A stretch of 9,262 nt of DNA from assembly GCA_002938115.1 (NCBI GenBank), contig PTKD01000061.1:1-9262 (forward strand), given 5' to 3'. Positions 6,191-9,262 of the stretch are shown here, piece after piece. The notes under the pieces were generated by a model. That model searched no databases, was not told the origin of the DNA, and worked only from the letters and a program-made list of their open reading frames with translations. The stretch is from Alphaproteobacteria bacterium MarineAlpha9_Bin7 (GTDB lineage Bacteria; Pseudomonadota; Alphaproteobacteria; UBA7887). Positions within the stretch are counted from its first letter, which is position 1; every line of letters starts with the position of its first letter. A program made the translations under genes and the position numbers.

Positions 6191-6730
6191 TATATACCAA
6201 GCCCTTTATAACATGCTGACGCGTCGGGAGCGAAGCCGAACTCGCCTAGGCTTTAACCCCTTGACGCCTAGATTTCACGTGGCCAACCTTGTCACAATTA
6301 TAACTACGTACCGTGACCGAGATAGTCTATCCATACAATTGGAAGCCGGAATGACTTTTAAAACAAACGCAAGAACTCTTGATGGTGAATTTCAAAACTG
6401 TATGAGCAAAGGTGCAATTGACAAATCAATCTAGGCACATGGGGACTACAGAAAAACCCTTACAGCACAGACCAAAGTGGACCCCGCCAGAGACTGTATA
6501 TGTCGAATTTTTTGATAAAGCCAGTTCCCTTGCAACGTCAGAAATTAAAAATAAGCGACCATTCGAGTATTATTGGCACACAACATGGTTAGTGAATGAC
6601 CGTCACCAACATCAGGTGGCCGCCAACGATGGTTGCGAATCACGCACCAAACACCCATATTACTTACGCTGAGGTTCAAACACCAACCCCATAAGATCAA
6701 AATCGGCGTCATGCTATAGGCCACTGCACT
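6191..6730. other. 540-bp intergenic region between divergent aroQ and thiSG
   Basis: No recognisable gene is present. It must contain the start signals for the minus-strand aroQ operon and for plus-strand thiSG. On the minus strand, TATAAA (6205-6210) and TATAAT (near 6299-6304) are -10-like but lack good -35 partners. On the plus strand, CTATAGG just before the thiSG start is -10-like. CGCCTAG occurs twice, at 6243-6249 and 6265-6271, 22 bases apart. Two small plus-strand frames exist: 6351-6434 (27 residues, GGAAG upstream) and 6439-6672 (77 residues from its ATG); the second is acidic and protein-like in its first 55 residues, then drifts to a His/Gln/Arg mix. I find no family for either and do not call them genes. 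No TPP riboswitch motif was seen. Confidence 0.45.
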
Positions 6731-7741
6731 ATGCGTATAATGATCAACGGTGAGTATCATGATTTTGAAACTCCCATTTCTCTGAGGACACTACTTAAGC
6801 AATTGGGATTAGATCAGCGCAAAATCGCTGTTGAGCGGAATCGGGAGCTCGTGCCGCGTACCACATTTCAGCACACGGATCTTCTTGATGGCGACACACT
6901 TGAGATTGTTCACTTTATAGGAGGAGGCAATGCGAGGCCGAATCTATGTCAAGCCGGAAATATTGAGAAAAACAAAGACTGTTGGACCGTTGCCGGTCGG
7001 CAACTTCAATCGCGTTTGATAGTAGGGACCGGAAAGTATCGTGACTTCGAAGAAACTTCGGCAGCAATTGATGCTTCAGGCGCAGAAATCGTTACCGTCG
7101 CTGTCCGCCGCGTCAATGTAACAGACATCGGCGCACCGACATTGATGGACTACGTTGACCCAAAGAAATATATCTACTTACCCAATACGGCTGGTTGCTT
7201 TACTGCCGATGATGCCCTCAGGACACTCCGCTTGGCACGTGAGGCAGGCGGCTGGAGTTTGGTTAAGCTTGAGGTACTTGGCGATCAAAAGACACTTTAT
7301 CCTGACATGACAGAGACTTTTCGCGCGGCGGAGGTGCTGATAAAGGATGGTTTCGAAGTAATGGTGTACTGCAACGACGACCCAATCGGGGCTAAACAAC
7401 TTGAAGAAATGGGTTGCTGTGCAGTAATGCCAGCGGCTGCGCCAATCGGCTCGGGACTCGGCATCCAAAACCCCGTAAATATTCGATTGATAGTAGAAGC
7501 CGCCAAAGTACCGGTACTCGTGGATGCCGGTGTCGGGACTGCTTCTGACGCAGCGGAAGCGATGGAGCTAGGTTGCGACGGTGTCCTAATGAACACAGCA
7601 ATTGCGGAAGCTGACAACCCCTCGCAAATGGCACGTGCTATGCGCTTGTCGGTTGAGGCAGGTCGGCTTGCTTATCTTGCTGGCCGCATGGACAAAAAAC
7701 TGTACGCTGACCCTTCTTCTCCACTGGGCGGCCTGATCTGA
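6731..7741 (+). CDS. thiG: ThiS-ThiG fusion: sulfur carrier and thiazole synthase
   Basis: A 336-residue bifunctional thiamine synthesis protein. Residues 1-66 are a ThiS sulfur carrier with the beta-grasp pattern (MRIMINGEYHDFE at the start, LRTLLKQLGL, IAVERNRELVPR, LLDGDTLEIVHFIGGG). The Gly tail that is normally the free C-terminus of ThiS is internal, at 64-66. A linker of about 17 residues leads to ThiG (84-336), which builds the thiazole phosphate from deoxyxylulose phosphate, dehydroglycine and the ThiS thiocarboxylate. ThiG marks are LIVGTGKY (96-103), Schiff-base K179 in SLVKLEVLGD, PAAAPIGSGLGIQNP (234-248) and VDAGVGTASDAAEAMELG (264-281). Such fusions are known in some proteobacteria. 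ATG 6731 gives the full beta-strand; no ribosome binding site is evident. No other thi gene is adjacent. Confidence 0.95.
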   Translation: MRIMINGEYHDFETPISLRTLLKQLGLDQRKIAVERNRELVPRTTFQHTDLLDGDTLEIVHFIGGGNARPNLCQAGNIEKNKDCWTVAGRQLQSRLIVGTGKYRDFEETSAAIDASGAEIVTVAVRRVNVTDIGAPTLMDYVDPKKYIYLPNTAGCFTADDALRTLRLAREAGGWSLVKLEVLGDQKTLYPDMTETFRAAEVLIKDGFEVMVYCNDDPIGAKQLEEMGCCAVMPAAAPIGSGLGIQNPVNIRLIVEAAKVPVLVDAGVGTASDAAEAMELGCDGVLMNTAIAEADNPSQMARAMRLSVEAGRLAYLAGRMDKKLYADPSSPLGGLI

Positions 7742-7842
7742 AGTAAATTCTTGGCCTGACACGAAAACATCCCCCAACCGGGCGCTTAGGGGAAAGGCTT
7801 ATGCAAGACCCCTCTCTCATATCAACGAGGTACGATAACGTC
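7742..7842. terminator. Possible weak terminator region between convergent thiSG and ctpA
   Basis: This 101-bp gap separates two convergent 3' ends. CCCC (near 7772) can pair with GGGG (near 7790), extended by AA/TT around one mismatch with a small loop; AGGGG (7789-7793) could instead pair with CCCCT (near 7809). Neither stem is followed by a clear T-run on either strand, so a classical intrinsic terminator is not established. Confidence 0.25.
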
Positions 7843-9237
7843 CTAACTATTTGGTCGCATCGCCAACGATGAGGAACGGCCGCGAAGCATGTATAGCGCA
7901 CATAACAGAACTGGGTCTTCACTTTGACCCGCATCGGGACACATTTCCTCAATCAATAAACCACCCGCTTCTGGAACCACACCTTCAGCGGACAGTGGAT
8001 TCCAAAGGTCTTCTTCTCGCCGTGCCAAATCTGCTTCGACAGAAATAACATCCGGCTCTATCCCATGCACCTGAATGGACCGACCTAACGGTGTGTAATA
8101 GCGCGCTGTCGTCAATCGTAGGGCGCCATGCCCGTTACCAAGTGGTATCAAAGTTTGAATCGAGCCTTTGCCGAAAGAACGTTGGCCCAACACAAGTGCC
8201 CGACCATGATCCTTTAGTGCACCCGACACGATTTCAGATGCCGAAGCGCTACCCCCGTTAATTAAAACGGCGATGGGGCTTCCCGAAACAATATCCTCAG
8301 GATCTGCCGTAAACCGACGTATAACACTACGGTCCCGGCCTATTGTAGATACTATTTCACCTGACGCCAAAAAAGCGTCGCTTACCTTGACGGCTTGGTC
8401 GAGCAACCCCCCGGGGTTATCTCGCAGGTCAATTATTAAGCCACTCATGCGACTACCCAGTTTCGTAAGAAGCTCTACTATCGCGTTGTGCATTGATCGA
8501 TAGGTTCGTTCGTTGAATGCGATAATTCGTATGTAACCAATATCACCCTCCAGGCGAGCCCTTACTGCCCGGATTGGAATTGTCTCGCGCGTAATTCTCA
8601 CCTCTAAAGTCTCTCGAGCCCTGCCACGTACGACGCTTACCACAATTGTTGAACCGGCAGGCCCACGCATCTTTTTAGCTGCCTGCAACAATGTCATACC
8701 AAATACCGGCTCGCCATCAACATGACTAATCAAATCACCAGATCTAACTCCCGCCCGTTGTGCTGGGGTATCTTCAATAGACGCGATGCATTCAACCAAT
8801 CCATTCGCGATGGTCATTCCAATGCCCCTTTTATTTCTGCCCGCAATTTTCCTGGCAACATGGAACTCTGGATAACGTGAAAAACAGCTACGTCGCAGGT
8901 CTAAACCAATGCCCCCAAACTCACCCCTCTTGTTTACCTGGACCCGTTCATAATCCGCAGGGGTTAAATATTTTGAATGGGCATCCAGTTCAGACATCAT
9001 GTGTTGCAGTACTATGGTCATTCTGACGTTGGACGACTTTACGTCTGATACCAGCGACTCATTCTGCGCCTTTTGCACTCCGGCAAGAGCTCCGGCAACC
9101 AGTCGTTCTGGCGAAAGAGGCTTAATGTATTCGCGACGGGCTAGCCCGAACACTTTAGCGAATAAAGCGAGCTGTTGGATACGTTCGTCTGAGTCCTGCC
9201 GGCTCGAAGCCTCTTCAGGGAGGAGGTTTGCAACCAA
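7843..9237 (-). CDS. ctpA: CtpA-like S41 carboxy-terminal processing peptidase, divergent
   Basis: A 464-residue serine protease of the S41A (CtpA/Prc) family. These act in the periplasm on C-termini of envelope proteins, including peptidoglycan hydrolases. The N-terminal helical part (16-100) ends in ELDAHSKYL. A PDZ domain (about 142-215) has AGVRSGDLISHVDGEPV. The protease core has GYIRI (234-238), LIIDLRDNPGGLLDQA (267-282), INGGSASASE (326-335) and SFGKGSIQT (354-362), giving the catalytic set S332, K357, Q361. Odd points: the frame begins at TTG 9237 after an in-frame TGA at 9253-9255, without signal peptide or ribosome binding site, and two insertions of about 25 residues each lie before ELDAHS and after GGIGLDLRR. 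Either a frameshift near 9190-9240 hides the leader, or this is a leaderless paralog. Family assignment is firm; the start is uncertain. Confidence 0.88.
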   Translation of the reverse strand: MVANLLPEEASSRQDSDERIQQLALFAKVFGLARREYIKPLSPERLVAGALAGVQKAQNESLVSDVKSSNVRMTIVLQHMMSELDAHSKYLTPADYERVQVNKRGEFGGIGLDLRRSCFSRYPEFHVARKIAGRNKRGIGMTIANGLVECIASIEDTPAQRAGVRSGDLISHVDGEPVFGMTLLQAAKKMRGPAGSTIVVSVVRGRARETLEVRITRETIPIRAVRARLEGDIGYIRIIAFNERTYRSMHNAIVELLTKLGSRMSGLIIDLRDNPGGLLDQAVKVSDAFLASGEIVSTIGRDRSVIRRFTADPEDIVSGSPIAVLINGGSASASEIVSGALKDHGRALVLGQRSFGKGSIQTLIPLGNGHGALRLTTARYYTPLGRSIQVHGIEPDVISVEADLARREEDLWNPLSAEGVVPEAGGLLIEEMCPDAGQSEDPVLLCALYMLRGRSSSLAMRPNS

Positions 9238-9262
9238 GTTAATTGTGGGAATTCATGTACGA

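Noticed and set aside
6351..6434. 27-residue plus-strand frame with GGAAG five bases upstream
   Set aside because: Too short to judge by composition and no known family; the upstream match is common by chance.
6439..6672. Plus-strand frame of 77 residues in the gap before thiSG
   Set aside because: The N-terminal part looks protein-like, but there is no ribosome binding site, no family, and the C-terminal third is rich in His, Gln and Arg like random sequence. Mentioned only under the intergenic region.
6665..6695. GGTTCAAAC resembling a tRNA T-loop
   Set aside because: The flanking bases cannot form the five-pair T stem and no acceptor or anticodon arm is present.
7178..7777. Several minus-strand open frames inside thiSG
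   Set aside because: They are shadows of the conserved ThiG coding frame; none resembles a protein family.
7765..7815. G/C-rich hairpin considered as a firm intrinsic terminator
   Set aside because: Stems are short or mismatched and no T-run follows on either strand; kept only as a low-confidence region.

Overview
The window looks like ordinary chromosome from an alphaproteobacterium. The main evidence is a bacterial NDUFA12-family protein (a complex I accessory protein typical of Alphaproteobacteria and mitochondria), followed by a stand-alone MlaD-type MCE protein, a DUF2155 secreted protein, and an aat / accC / accB / aroQ block. By eye the base composition is near 50% GC. Several starts are GTG or TTG. 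I see no mobile element, CRISPR array, rRNA, tRNA or phage gene. The genus cannot be fixed from the sequence; a Rhodospirillales-like or marine lineage is a guess.

Left part (1-3296). An exported M20-family amidohydrolase runs off the left edge on the minus strand. It is divergent, across about 150 bp, from the NDUFA12-family gene on the plus strand. An EamA/DMT transporter on the minus strand follows, and its stop codon overlaps the NDUFA12 stop. Divergent from the transporter is a plus-strand series: mlaD, a small unrecognised 81-residue protein with a strong ribosome binding site, and the DUF2155 protein. The spacing suggests one operon tied to the cell envelope.

Middle part (3221-6190). 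The minus strand carries a compact operon transcribed aroQ -> accB -> accC -> aat. It combines type II 3-dehydroquinase (shikimate pathway), the two carrier/carboxylase subunits of acetyl-CoA carboxylase (fatty acid synthesis), and leucyl/phenylalanyl-tRNA-protein transferase (N-degron tagging). Its last gene, aat, runs 76 bp into the 3' end of the convergent DUF2155 gene.

Right part (6191-9262). A 540-bp stretch without a recognisable gene separates aroQ from a plus-strand ThiS-ThiG fusion, in which the thiazole synthase and its sulfur carrier are one polypeptide. Convergent with it is a CtpA-like S41 peptidase that has its catalytic Ser/Lys/Gln but lacks a visible signal peptide and carries two insertions relative to usual CtpA proteins.

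I found no clear new multi-gene system. The points most worth a second look are the ThiS-ThiG junction with its embedded Shine-Dalgarno-like sequence, the divergent and apparently leaderless CtpA, the small protein next to mlaD, and the convergent DUF2155/aat overlap.
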